Source: Paludibacteraceae bacterium
Lineage (GTDB): Bacteria > Bacteroidota > Bacteroidia > Bacteroidales > Paludibacteraceae
DNA length: 7,557 bases
Assembly: GCA_018055865.1 (NCBI GenBank)
Contig: JAGPGR010000077.1
Span: 1 to 7,557 of the forward strand
Direction: 5' to 3'
The notes beneath the pieces are model-generated. The model was not told the origin of the DNA. It was given only the letters and a program-made list of their open reading frames with translations, and ran no database searches. Positions 1 through 6,422 of this stretch are shown one piece after another (the first letter of the stretch is position 1; every line of letters starts with the position of its first letter). Made by a program: the position numbers and the translations under genes.

Positions 1-61
1 TCTTAACTTCTAGTCTTATTGTTCCCTCATCAGCCTGATAGATTATGATTTCATCTTTCAT
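1..61 (-). CDS. RhuM family protein, N-terminal fragment (gene runs off the left edge)
   Basis: Reading the minus strand from an ATG at 61-59 gives an open frame of 20 codons to the window edge, beginning MKDEIIIYQADEGTIRLE. From memory, this matches the typical opening of RhuM ('virulence RhuM') family proteins, which start with an M-x-E-I-I-x-Y-x-x-x-(D/E)-G-x-I-x-L-x-V pattern followed by an E-T-V-W-L-(T/S)-Q helix-turn-helix region. That second region would lie just outside the window. RhuM proteins are found in pathogenicity islands, prophages and restriction-modification neighbourhoods, and their biochemical role is poorly defined. The upstream DNA is very AT-rich, and I see no clear Bacteroidota promoter (TTTG / TAnnTTTG) or Shine-Dalgarno sequence. 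The gene is separated from the efflux operon by about 450 bases of repeat-bearing DNA, so it is probably a separate transcription unit. The call rests on only 20 residues. Confidence 0.62.
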   Translation of the reverse strand, partial: MKDEIIIYQADEGTIRLEVK

Positions 62-117
62 TGGTTAATTTTTATTGTTGTTTAAAATTTTTAATTGAGT
101 TATTTATCTACAATGTT

Positions 118-249
118 TGCTAACGGTCACTTGTATGTGGTCGGGCGGGATTTCGAAGATAAATCCTGTCAGACCCGCAGGAAAGTGGGCGAAAGGTCTG
201 ACTTGTCAGACCGCTAAAACCCCCGCCTGCCATATACAATTTGTTACCG
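118..249. repeat. Composite imperfect palindrome, attC-like or dispersed intergenic repeat
   Basis: The left arm 131-153 (starting TTGTATGTGG) and the reverse complement of 217-239 (starting TTGTATATGG) agree at 17 of 23 positions, and two further pairs can form G-T wobbles. Outside the arms, TAAC at 121-124 faces GTTA at 243-246, in the same relative orientation as the ends of integron attC sites. The total of about 132 bp is within the attC size range. The core is GC-rich (GGGCGGG at 143-149, CCCCCGCC at 220-227) in otherwise AT-rich DNA. The inner part carries GTCAGACC at 168-175 and 205-212 with GGTCTGAC at 195-202. The fit to the attC consensus (RYYYAAC / GTTRRRY) is poor beyond the TAAC/GTTA core, and no integrase is visible, so a dispersed palindromic repeat is at least as likely. 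The folded-DNA potential is certain; the identity is not. Confidence 0.7.
195..212. repeat. Tight 8-bp hairpin inside the palindrome, with a competing upstream copy
   Basis: GGTCTGAC (195-202) is followed two bases later by its exact reverse complement GTCAGACC (205-212). They can form a stem of seven to eight pairs with a very small loop. A second exact copy of GTCAGACC lies at 168-175, and the shared sequence extends into CGC after it with one C more. The central GGTCTGAC could therefore pair with either flanking copy but not both, giving two mutually exclusive folds within the larger cruciform. No T run follows on either strand, so a simple intrinsic terminator is not supported. Confidence 0.7.
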
Positions 250-387
250 CCTGGTGTTCTGTATTTCTGACCAACAATCCACTGGCATTATTCAGTTTAT
301 TTGGCATTATACATTTTCCTGACGGATTGTGTGTCTTCGTTTTTTATTTTCTAAATGTCGGCAAAATTTTTAAATAATCTCACACTG

Positions 388-470
388 TGGGTTGGCTTTG
401 CAAGCTCTTTGACAAAGCTTTGGTTGAAGCATTGGCTTGTGGGGCTTTGGCAATGTGCTTGCAATTGTAG
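388..470. repeat. GCTTTG-rich repeat tract with an outer 8-bp inverted repeat, behind the regulator gene
   Basis: GCTTTG occurs at 395-400, 417-422 and 444-449, with shorter GCTTG copies at 435-439 and 457-461, giving an irregular tandem texture. TTGCAAGC (398-405) is the exact reverse complement of GCTTGCAA (457-464), so the whole tract can close into one large stem-loop. Inside it lies the 10-bp palindrome CAAAGCTTTG (413-422). It sits 38 bases beyond the stop codon of the TetR-type gene. It could act as a transcript 3' end structure or be part of the same repeat family as the 118-249 palindrome. It lacks the compact GC stem plus T run of a classical terminator in the minus direction, so I do not call it one. 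Confidence 0.5.
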
Positions 471-507
471 TGATTTAAAAATAAAATTTAATGTTTGACT
501 CGTAAGT

Positions 508-891
508 TTAAAATATCTGCTCAATATCAAACAAGACTAATAACCGTTGTAGTTTTTCCCTCCATTGGCTTGGGTACAGTTCTTTGACCGTATTTTCAAG
601 AAGGCATTTATTATTATAAATTTCTGAGAAAAGAAACCACTTCACTTTCAAATTTTCTTCCTGAGAATTTTTATCAGTAAAATCAGCCGATTCGATATAC
701 AAAATTATATTTCTCAAAATTGCCTTGTACAACTTTACCTTTGTCCGATAATAATAATGAATGACCGATTTATTGACATTGGCGGTTTCAGCAACTTGTT
801 GAAGTTTGGTTCCATGAAAACCATATTTCAAAAAGACTTTTTTTGCTGCTTCATGAATTTTTTGTTCCGTGTTTAAAATAGTTGGTTTCAT
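508..891 (-). CDS. Short TetR/AcrR-type transcriptional regulator (127 aa)
   Basis: Residues 8-60 form a clear TetR N-terminal DNA-binding domain. Helix 1 is TEQKIHEAAKKVF, then comes the characteristic YGFHGT turn (residues 23-28), a helix-turn-helix with QQVAETANVNKSVIHYYY (31-48), and the conserved K-x-K-L-Y at 51-55. The remaining 67 residues are much shorter than the usual 130-150-residue ligand-binding and dimerisation domain, since TetR proteins are normally about 190-210 residues. The tail contains WFLFSEIYNN (85-94) and ends in DIEQIF. The other two frames after the stop hit stops within about 10 codons, so a simple recent frameshift does not restore a long C-terminus. It is either a short TetR variant or an old truncation. 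It starts 13 bases after the phospholipase stop and is the last gene of the operon, so it probably represses that operon. The operator is not visible because the promoter is outside the window. Confidence 0.85.
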   Translation of the reverse strand: MKPTILNTEQKIHEAAKKVFLKYGFHGTKLQQVAETANVNKSVIHYYYRTKVKLYKAILRNIILYIESADFTDKNSQEENLKVKWFLFSEIYNNKCLLENTVKELYPSQWREKLQRLLVLFDIEQIF

Positions 892-904
892 TTATTCTTG
901 CTTG

Positions 905-1801
905 TTAAAACCGTAATTTTTCTGTCATTATTCCAAACCGAAGCACATCAAGCCGATGGTTGAAATACATGTTGTAATAATCGGAACCATGATAATATTG
1001 AACGAAAATACCAATGTCTTCTAGGAATTTGGGATGATAGTAAAAAGTTAGGCTCAGGTTTAGCCTTTCAACAGAGAAAGTTTCAAGGTTATTGTAATCG
1101 CCAAACATCCAGGTTGTTTCTCCTTTAATTGAAAAATTTGGCTTTTGGGAATCTAGTTGATTTTTATCTGATGCCAGTTTAAATATTGAAAATGAGTTGT
1201 GCCAGCGATACTGACTGTAAATGCCCACCAGTTCTTCCTGAATAAAACCTTTGGGATGTATTTCAAATGAAGTCTTAAAAAACTGATATGCATTAAACCG
1301 CGTACTAATATTGGTTTTAATCAATCCCAATTCTAAAAAATTAGTGGAAAAATCCCCTGATTTCAGGTTTATACTTCCATCTTCCAGAAAGAAATCATTG
1401 TCCTGTCCGTTGGAATGATGACCAACACGACCGTACAAACTTAAATTCTGCGAATTTGCTTTTTCGTTTAACAAATAATATAATGTGAGTTGTGGCAAAT
1501 AACTGGGTGTTCGTACCGGAAACGATTCTTCCTGATACATTCGAATAATAATTTGTGGTGTAAGAACTCCCATTAAACGGGAATTCTTATTTTGCCTTAT
1601 ATAAAAATTCGGTATCACATTTCCTTCAAACCAAAGAGGTTCAATATTTCCAATATCGGTTGGAAAGGTAATGTAACTGTTACCCTGATTTACTTGTGAA
1701 ATTAAAGGCAAATCATTCTTTTGAATACTATTGTCTTCCTGACTTTGAGCAGAAAAAGGCAACAAAACGATTGCCAAAATTAAAAAATGCATTTTCCTCA
1801 T
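905..1801 (-). CDS. Outer-membrane phospholipase A (OMPLA/PldA-like), secreted beta-barrel lipase
   Basis: A 298-residue protein with a Sec signal peptide (about residues 1-20, ending FSAQS before QEDNS) and beta-barrel-like alternating strands to a C-terminal phenylalanine. Residues 127-133 read GHHSNGQ and match the OMPLA active site HxSNG, where His and Ser are catalytic: here H128 and S130. N154 in the following strand (STNFLELGL) is the likely third member of the triad. The C-terminal part YYHGSDYYNMYFNHR, then LRFG, resembles the OMPLA end pattern GxGESLxDYN...RxGxG. Characterised OMPLA is a calcium-dependent, dimerisation-activated enzyme that removes acyl chains from phospholipids misplaced in the outer leaflet. 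The spacing from S130 to N154 (24) is longer than in E. coli (12), which suggests an extra loop insert. The gene starts 2 bases after the DUF2141 stop. An alternative ATG at 1792-1790 (Met4) preceded by AGGAA is possible and leaves the signal peptide usable. Confidence 0.85.
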   Translation of the reverse strand: MRKMHFLILAIVLLPFSAQSQEDNSIQKNDLPLISQVNQGNSYITFPTDIGNIEPLWFEGNVIPNFYIRQNKNSRLMGVLTPQIIIRMYQEESFPVRTPSYLPQLTLYYLLNEKANSQNLSLYGRVGHHSNGQDNDFFLEDGSINLKSGDFSTNFLELGLIKTNISTRFNAYQFFKTSFEIHPKGFIQEELVGIYSQYRWHNSFSIFKLASDKNQLDSQKPNFSIKGETTWMFGDYNNLETFSVERLNLSLTFYYHPKFLEDIGIFVQYYHGSDYYNMYFNHRLDVLRFGIMTEKLRF

Positions 1802-1803
1802 TT

Positions 1804-2253
1804 TTACAGATATATTATTTTAACGTCTATTTTTTTATTGCCTGACAAATTAAAAGAGGCTTTTTTAAATGCTGGTCTATTTGTTAAACCAATGGACTGA
1901 TAATTTGAAAAACCAATTCCTTCTTTTGGAAGAATAATTCCTTTTTTTATTTTTCCGTCTTCATCCTCATCATGTAAAATATTTACTGCATATTTTCCAG
2001 GCGGAAGATTTCCGAATGTTATTTCGGAAGTTCCATTTATAATTTTTGCGGTAAGTTTCCGAAAGTATTTTTCATAGTGTTCATCAGGAAAGGAGTTTGA
2101 ATTATTATAGAGGGCAAATTGAACAACACCATTTGAATTTCGCAAATCTTTTACCGCAACAGTCAATGGATAAGTAGTTTCCTCTTTAATATGGAATGAA
2201 GAAAACAACACCATTGTCAACTGAAGTTGTATGAATACGATTGTTTTTCCCAT
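1804..2253 (-). CDS. Secreted DUF2141 family protein
   Basis: From the ATG at 2253-2251 this is a 149-residue protein with a hydrophobic N-terminal export segment (about residues 5-20). A DUF2141 beta-sandwich-type domain follows: LTVAVKDLRNSNGVVQFALYN (30-50) opens it, then FPDE (55-58), F-G-N-L-P-P-G-K-Y-A-V (80-90), LHDEDEDGK (93-101), and KEGIGFSN (110-117). These are the hallmark motifs I recall for the family, whose function is unknown. D95-x-D97-x-D99-G100 is a DxDxDG pattern of the kind that can bind calcium. The frame extends upstream to an ATG at 2304, but I prefer 2253. It lies one base after the pump's stop codon, has an AAAAGGAAA ribosome-binding-like stretch 5-7 bases upstream, and puts the export signal at the N-terminus. 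DNA here is very AT-rich (hand count 47 G/C in 1801-1980). The phospholipase follows after 2 bases, suggesting translational coupling and a shared envelope role. Confidence 0.85.
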   Translation of the reverse strand: MGKTIVFIQLQLTMVLFSSFHIKEETTYPLTVAVKDLRNSNGVVQFALYNNSNSFPDEHYEKYFRKLTAKIINGTSEITFGNLPPGKYAVNILHDEDEDGKIKKGIILPKEGIGFSNYQSIGLTNRPAFKKASFNLSGNKKIDVKIIYL

Positions 2254-2254
2254 T

Positions 2255-5200
2255 TTATTTCCTTTTTGTTTTGTCGATTCTTTCCTTGATAGAATCGACC
2301 ACATAATAAACTACAGGAACCAAAAACACGGTCAGAATTAAGGACGAAAGCAATCCGCCAATAATTACCCACGCCAGTCCGTTTTTCCATTCGCTGGCAG
2401 TTCCCTGAGCAAGTGCAATGGGTAACATTCCGATTGCCATAGCAAGCGTTGTCATTAAAATGGGGCGCATCCGTTCTTTCCCGGCAATAATCAGTGCTTC
2501 TTTAAAATGTTTTCCTTGTGCTTTTAGCTGGTTGGTAAAATCCACAATCAGAATGGCATTTTTGGTTACCAACCCCATCAACATTATCAAACCTAAAAGA
2601 GCAAATAAAGTAATATCGTTAGCAGAAAGGTTCAATGCCAAAAATGCACCAATAGCAGACACCGGAATTCCAAATAACGCAACAAACGGATAAATAAAAC
2701 TATCGTACAAGGCTACCATAATCAGGTAGATAAGAATAAACGAAATCAGCAAAACCGAGCCAAGTGCGCCAAAACTGTCATTTTGTGTTTTAATGTCGGC
2801 TCCCCATGAAAGTTTTACATTTTCGGGTAGTGGTTGGGCATCGAGATATGCAATTACCTCATCCGCCAATGTTCCCGAGGGCCTTCCAAACGATTCGGCA
2901 GTTAACGTTACGGAGGCTTGCCTGTCGAGACGTTCGAGCAGCGATGGCGAATTATCTTGTACAACTTCTGCAAATTGAGAAATTTCAACTGGCAAATTCA
3001 TTGGGTTTACAATGGTCAGATTTTGTACATCTTCAAAGTTTTTGCGGTTAAAATCGTCGAGCCAAATGCGCACCGGATATTCTGTGCCATTTTCGGTAAG
3101 TGTAGCATCTTCGTTTCCGGTAAATGCAGCGCGTAAATTTATTCCCACATAAGCGGTATTTAATCCCAACCGCTGCATCTTATCTTTATCAGGAATCACT
3201 TTGTACTCCGGATTTCCTTCCACTACCGATAGTTGTACATTGTCGGCTCCGGGAATTTGCTCGATAACTGCTTGCAGTTCTTCCGATGCTTTCATTACTT
3301 CATCGAGATTTGCTCCGCTTAATGTAATTTTTATCGGAGCCGATTTTGGCAACAAACCAATTACCGCCATTGAAAAATTTATCCCTGCAAATTCCGATTC
3401 CAGCTCGTTTCGCAGCATTTTCATAAATGCCTCGGTTTTAATATCTCTTTCGCTTTCCGGTTTTAGCTGAATGGTAAATTCCGATTTATTGGTTGAACCA
3501 ACGCCCAAACTCCCGATTCCGGTACTGGGACCTGCAATATTACTGAAAAGTGTTGCAACTTCATTATGCTGAAGAATGTAATTTTCGACTTGTTGCGAAA
3601 CAATATTATTTTGCTGAACGGTGATGGTTTTATCAAATTCAAGGTTCAAACGAAATTTCCCCTGGTCTCCGGTTGACATCATTTCTTTCCCGATAATTCC
3701 CTGTTTCATCATTCCACCGGTAAAAACCAACAACGCAAGTACAATTCCTGTAAATATCAATTTGTGGCTCAGAACCCATTTTAACAACGAACCATACCAT
3801 TGAATAAACGACTGAAGCTGGCGCTCGAACCAAAGTAAAAAGCGGTTAAAAAAGTTAGTTGGTTTCAGGTCTTCTTTTTCACCAATTCGCGATGCCAGCC
3901 AGGGTGTTAAAGTAAAACCTACCAGCAAACTGGTGAGGGTTGAAGTAATTACAACTACTGCGAATTGTTTGAGCATATCGGCAATAAAAACCTGTAAAAA
4001 CAAAATAGGGAGAAAAACCACTACATCGACCAAAGTAATGGAGAGCGCTGAAAAACCAATTTCCATTCGACCGTCCATCGCGGCGGTTCTTTTTTCTTTG
4101 CCCATGTCCAGATGTCGCTGTATATTTTCGAGTACCACAATGGCATCATCCACTAATATTCCAATAATCAGCGACATGGCCAGCAATGTCATTAAGTTTA
4201 AAGTGTAGCCTAAAAGCCACATTACTGCAAAAGCAGTTACCAGCGAAGTTGGAATGGAAATAAGTACAATCAACGAATTCCGGTAGCTTCTCAAAAACAG
4301 CAACATAACAATTGACACCAAAATAACGGCAAGAATCAAATCGTGAACCACCGATTCTACAGCGGCAATAGTATTGTCGGTAGAGTCGTCGGCGATTATA
4401 AATTTTACTCCGGACTCTGGGTTTTGCTCTTCGATGTGTTGCAGTTTTTCGCGTACCAACTCCGAAACATCCACAGCATTGGCATCGCCTTGCTTTTTCA
4501 GTAACAAACCTATTCCGTTGTTTCCGTTATAGCGACTAACTGAAGCAATTTCTTTTACGCCGTCGGTAACAGTCGCTAAATCTTTTACATACACCGGACT
4601 TCCGGGGAAAGGCATGGCTATTTGTACATTCATTATATCGCCAACAGTGGCAAACTTGCCGGTTAATCGAACTGAATTATTTTCTTTTTCAGTCTGCACT
4701 TTTCCGGCTGGCAAATCCAGACCAGAGCGGTTAATTGATTCAACAACCTGCGAAAGCGAAATGCGGTAAAGTCTTAATTTATCCTGGTCAACCTTAACCT
4801 GTATTTCGCGCTCTTCGCCACCCAAAAGTGTAATTTCTGCCACCCCTTTTAATTGCTGAATTTGTGGAAGAAAATCATCTTTCATCTTCTGATAGAACTC
4901 TGTTTCAGGCAAATTACTGGTAGCGCTTATAGAAATAATGGGCAAATCGTTTGGCGAAACCTTACTCATTACCGGACTTTGAATATCGGCGGGCAAATCT
5001 TTGCGGATATTGTCGATATAACGTTGAGCATCCTGCATGGCATTGTCAACATTGGTTCCGTATTTCAGATTGGCAATAATTACCGAAGCGTTGGGCATCG
5101 ACTTGGTTTCCAAAAAATCGACTCCTTCAAGATTCGAAAGGGCATCTTCAATTTTTCTTGAAACCGAAGTTTCTACTTCCTGTGGTTCGGCTCCCGGATA

Positions 5201-5350
5201 CATGGTTTTTATTACCACCACCGGCTGGTTAAAATCGGGCAATAATTCATAGCTCAGATTTTTGTAGCCAATAATTCCGAGAAGTGTAAACACACTAAAA
5301 AGAACGATAATGAGCGATGGCCGTTTTATTGAAATTTCTGTAATATTCAT
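2255..5350 (-). CDS. RND efflux pump, inner-membrane permease (AcrB/HAE1-like)
   Basis: At 1031 residues this is a full-length RND transporter, which trims and exports substrates from the periplasm or inner membrane using the proton gradient. The layout is TM1 (about 12-28), a large periplasmic porter loop (about 30-335), TM2-6 (about 336-485), an amphipathic linker and TM7 (530-548), a second porter loop (about 550-860), then TM8-12 (861-1016). The proton-relay residues of AcrB all have counterparts: D401 and D402 in GILVDDAIVVLEN (TM4), K930 in GLVTKNAILIVDF (TM10), and R960 and T967 in RMRPILMT (TM11). The porter start motif YPGAEPQEVE (51-60) is typical. It is HAE1-like rather than a metal (CusA-type) pump, but the substrate cannot be read from sequence. 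The region equivalent to the AcrB switch loop (about 607-620) is glycine/serine-rich and lacks phenylalanine. The start is 8 bases after the adaptor stop. It forms the exporter with the two genes upstream. Confidence 0.96.
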   Translation of the reverse strand: MNITEISIKRPSLIIVLFSVFTLLGIIGYKNLSYELLPDFNQPVVVIKTMYPGAEPQEVETSVSRKIEDALSNLEGVDFLETKSMPNASVIIANLKYGTNVDNAMQDAQRYIDNIRKDLPADIQSPVMSKVSPNDLPIISISATSNLPETEFYQKMKDDFLPQIQQLKGVAEITLLGGEEREIQVKVDQDKLRLYRISLSQVVESINRSGLDLPAGKVQTEKENNSVRLTGKFATVGDIMNVQIAMPFPGSPVYVKDLATVTDGVKEIASVSRYNGNNGIGLLLKKQGDANAVDVSELVREKLQHIEEQNPESGVKFIIADDSTDNTIAAVESVVHDLILAVILVSIVMLLFLRSYRNSLIVLISIPTSLVTAFAVMWLLGYTLNLMTLLAMSLIIGILVDDAIVVLENIQRHLDMGKEKRTAAMDGRMEIGFSALSITLVDVVVFLPILFLQVFIADMLKQFAVVVITSTLTSLLVGFTLTPWLASRIGEKEDLKPTNFFNRFLLWFERQLQSFIQWYGSLLKWVLSHKLIFTGIVLALLVFTGGMMKQGIIGKEMMSTGDQGKFRLNLEFDKTITVQQNNIVSQQVENYILQHNEVATLFSNIAGPSTGIGSLGVGSTNKSEFTIQLKPESERDIKTEAFMKMLRNELESEFAGINFSMAVIGLLPKSAPIKITLSGANLDEVMKASEELQAVIEQIPGADNVQLSVVEGNPEYKVIPDKDKMQRLGLNTAYVGINLRAAFTGNEDATLTENGTEYPVRIWLDDFNRKNFEDVQNLTIVNPMNLPVEISQFAEVVQDNSPSLLERLDRQASVTLTAESFGRPSGTLADEVIAYLDAQPLPENVKLSWGADIKTQNDSFGALGSVLLISFILIYLIMVALYDSFIYPFVALFGIPVSAIGAFLALNLSANDITLFALLGLIMLMGLVTKNAILIVDFTNQLKAQGKHFKEALIIAGKERMRPILMTTLAMAIGMLPIALAQGTASEWKNGLAWVIIGGLLSSLILTVFLVPVVYYVVDSIKERIDKTKRK
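2258..2269 (-). promoter_or_regulatory. Shine-Dalgarno-like site for the DUF2141 gene, inside the end of the pump gene
   Basis: In the minus sense the last codons of the pump read AAAAGG-AAA-TAA and are followed by A and the ATG of the DUF2141 gene. The AAGGAAA is about 5-7 bases before that ATG, a good ribosome-binding distance, and supports 2253 as the start over the longer in-frame ATG at 2304. Bacteroidota often do without Shine-Dalgarno pairing, so re-initiation after the TAA may matter more than the motif. Confidence 0.45.
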
Positions 5351-5358
5351 TTTGTTTT

Positions 5359-6411
5359 TTATTTAAGAATTACATTGGCACCGTCAAACAAATTGATAAA
5401 ACCGTTGGTGATAATTTCATCGCCTTCATTTAAACCATTTGCTACCACCACTTTATTTTCAATTCGTTCCGAAATCATAATGTTTGTCAAAATGGCTTTT
5501 CCATTTTTTATGCTATAAACTTTTGGTTGAATGGTTGTCCCCACCAGCGCCGATGCCGGAATTATAATTTGCGCGGTGTGGCTATCGTTTTTCAGGTTCA
5601 CCTTCCCGAACATTCCCGATTTTATTTTTATATCGTCTGTATTTTTAATTTCTAATTGAACCGGATAACTGTTCCCCATATTTGCTTTGCTTCCTACCAG
5701 CGTAATTTTTCCCTTCTGCAAGATATCTGGATATACATCAACTGAAACAGAACAAATTTGCCCTTCATTAAATTTGGATAAATTGTTTTCCGGTACATTC
5801 ACAGTGAATTTAAGTTTCGAAATATCAGTGATTTGCAGCAGCGGCATTCCGGGAGCAGCAAAAGCACCTTCTTCGGTCATTTTTGCTGTAACAATTCCAC
5901 TAAAGGGTGCGCGAACTGTGGTTTTGCTGATTTGCTCCTGAATGGTAGCTTTTTGCACCCTGGCCAATTCTAATCCCAGTTCCGCTTTTTCCAACTGAAC
6001 TCCCTGAATTGCGTCGGCTTCTGCTAAAACAGTAAATCTTTTAACGTCAGTTTCCAATCCTTCAATTTGTAGTTCAATGGTTTTCAACTGAAGTTTCAGC
6101 AACGAATTATCGAGCTGAATCAGCGTTTGTCCTTTTTGTACAGAACTTCCCAAATCAACGGGCACTGCAACAACTTTCCCCTGAATATCAGCGCTTATTT
6201 TGCTTTCTTTATTCGGTTCAAAATTCCCGGGATAAACAAACTCATTCTCCGATTTTATTGATTTTATAGTAAGTGTTTGAACCCCAATTGGTTTTTCTTT
6301 ATCGTATTGAAATACCCGGTTTTGAGCCACTTCCTTGTTACTTTTCAATTTGTAAACTGTAAAAGCCACTATAACAAGCACCAGAACGATATAAATAATC
6401 TTTTTTAACAT
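5359..6411 (-). CDS. RND efflux periplasmic adaptor (membrane fusion protein, AcrA/HlyD-like)
   Basis: A 350-residue adaptor that links the inner-membrane pump to the outer-membrane channel. Residues 4-20 form an N-terminal membrane anchor or uncleaved signal. There is no lipobox cysteine, so unlike AcrA it is not obviously a lipoprotein. The domains then run in the usual order. A split lipoyl-like domain comes first (about 72-102, with DLGSSVQKGQTLIQLD). A short alpha-hairpin follows (about 103-163), with the return strand VRAPFSGIVTAKM (166-178), the family's signature. Next come the beta-barrel (about 197-275) and the membrane-proximal domain (about 282-350, IIIPASALV ... GLNEGDEIITNGF). 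The hairpin has only about 30 residues per arm, shorter than AcrA's. The ATG lies 11 bases after the channel gene's stop, and the pump gene follows after 8 bases. Confidence 0.94.
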   Translation of the reverse strand: MLKKIIYIVLVLVIVAFTVYKLKSNKEVAQNRVFQYDKEKPIGVQTLTIKSIKSENEFVYPGNFEPNKESKISADIQGKVVAVPVDLGSSVQKGQTLIQLDNSLLKLQLKTIELQIEGLETDVKRFTVLAEADAIQGVQLEKAELGLELARVQKATIQEQISKTTVRAPFSGIVTAKMTEEGAFAAPGMPLLQITDISKLKFTVNVPENNLSKFNEGQICSVSVDVYPDILQKGKITLVGSKANMGNSYPVQLEIKNTDDIKIKSGMFGKVNLKNDSHTAQIIIPASALVGTTIQPKVYSIKNGKAILTNIMISERIENKVVVANGLNEGDEIITNGFINLFDGANVILK

Positions 6412-6422
6412 GATTGTATTTT

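Larger units (their letters stand above)
62..507. other. Gene-free intergenic region carrying repeats
   Basis: No credible gene is present on either strand. The longest plus-strand open frame here (117-377) is a translation of the palindromic element and lacks any recognisable domain. The region holds the composite palindrome at 118-249, a 9-bp direct repeat TGGCATTAT (283-291 and 302-310), an AT-rich stretch at 340-377, and the GCTTTG-rich repeat at 388-470. Minus-strand transcription from the efflux operon would run into this region after the regulator stop codon at 508-510. The RhuM-like gene is read out of it in the same direction. No standard terminator (GC stem followed by a T run in the minus sense) stands out, and no tRNA or other RNA gene was recognised. 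Confidence 0.75.

Noticed and set aside
118..249. CRISPR array from the repeated GTCAGACC units
   Set aside because: There are only two direct copies of 8 bases plus one inverted copy, with no regular spacers and no cas genes.
117..377. Plus-strand open frame of 86 codons
   Set aside because: It translates the palindromic element and its AT-rich flank, has no recognisable domain and no convincing ribosome-binding site, so it looks like chance reading of a repeat.
388..470. Intrinsic terminator of the operon
   Set aside because: The inverted repeats are long and interrupted, and no T run follows the stem in the minus direction, so the classical pattern is absent.
361..510. A frameshifted continuation of the TetR C-terminal domain
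   Set aside because: The other two minus-strand frames after the stop reach stop codons within about 10 codons and show no TetR-like sequence.
2254..2304. Longer start for the DUF2141 gene (ATG at 2304)
   Set aside because: It would overlap the pump gene by about 50 bases and put a charged 17-residue stretch in front of the export signal. The ATG at 2253 has better spacing and a ribosome-binding-like sequence.
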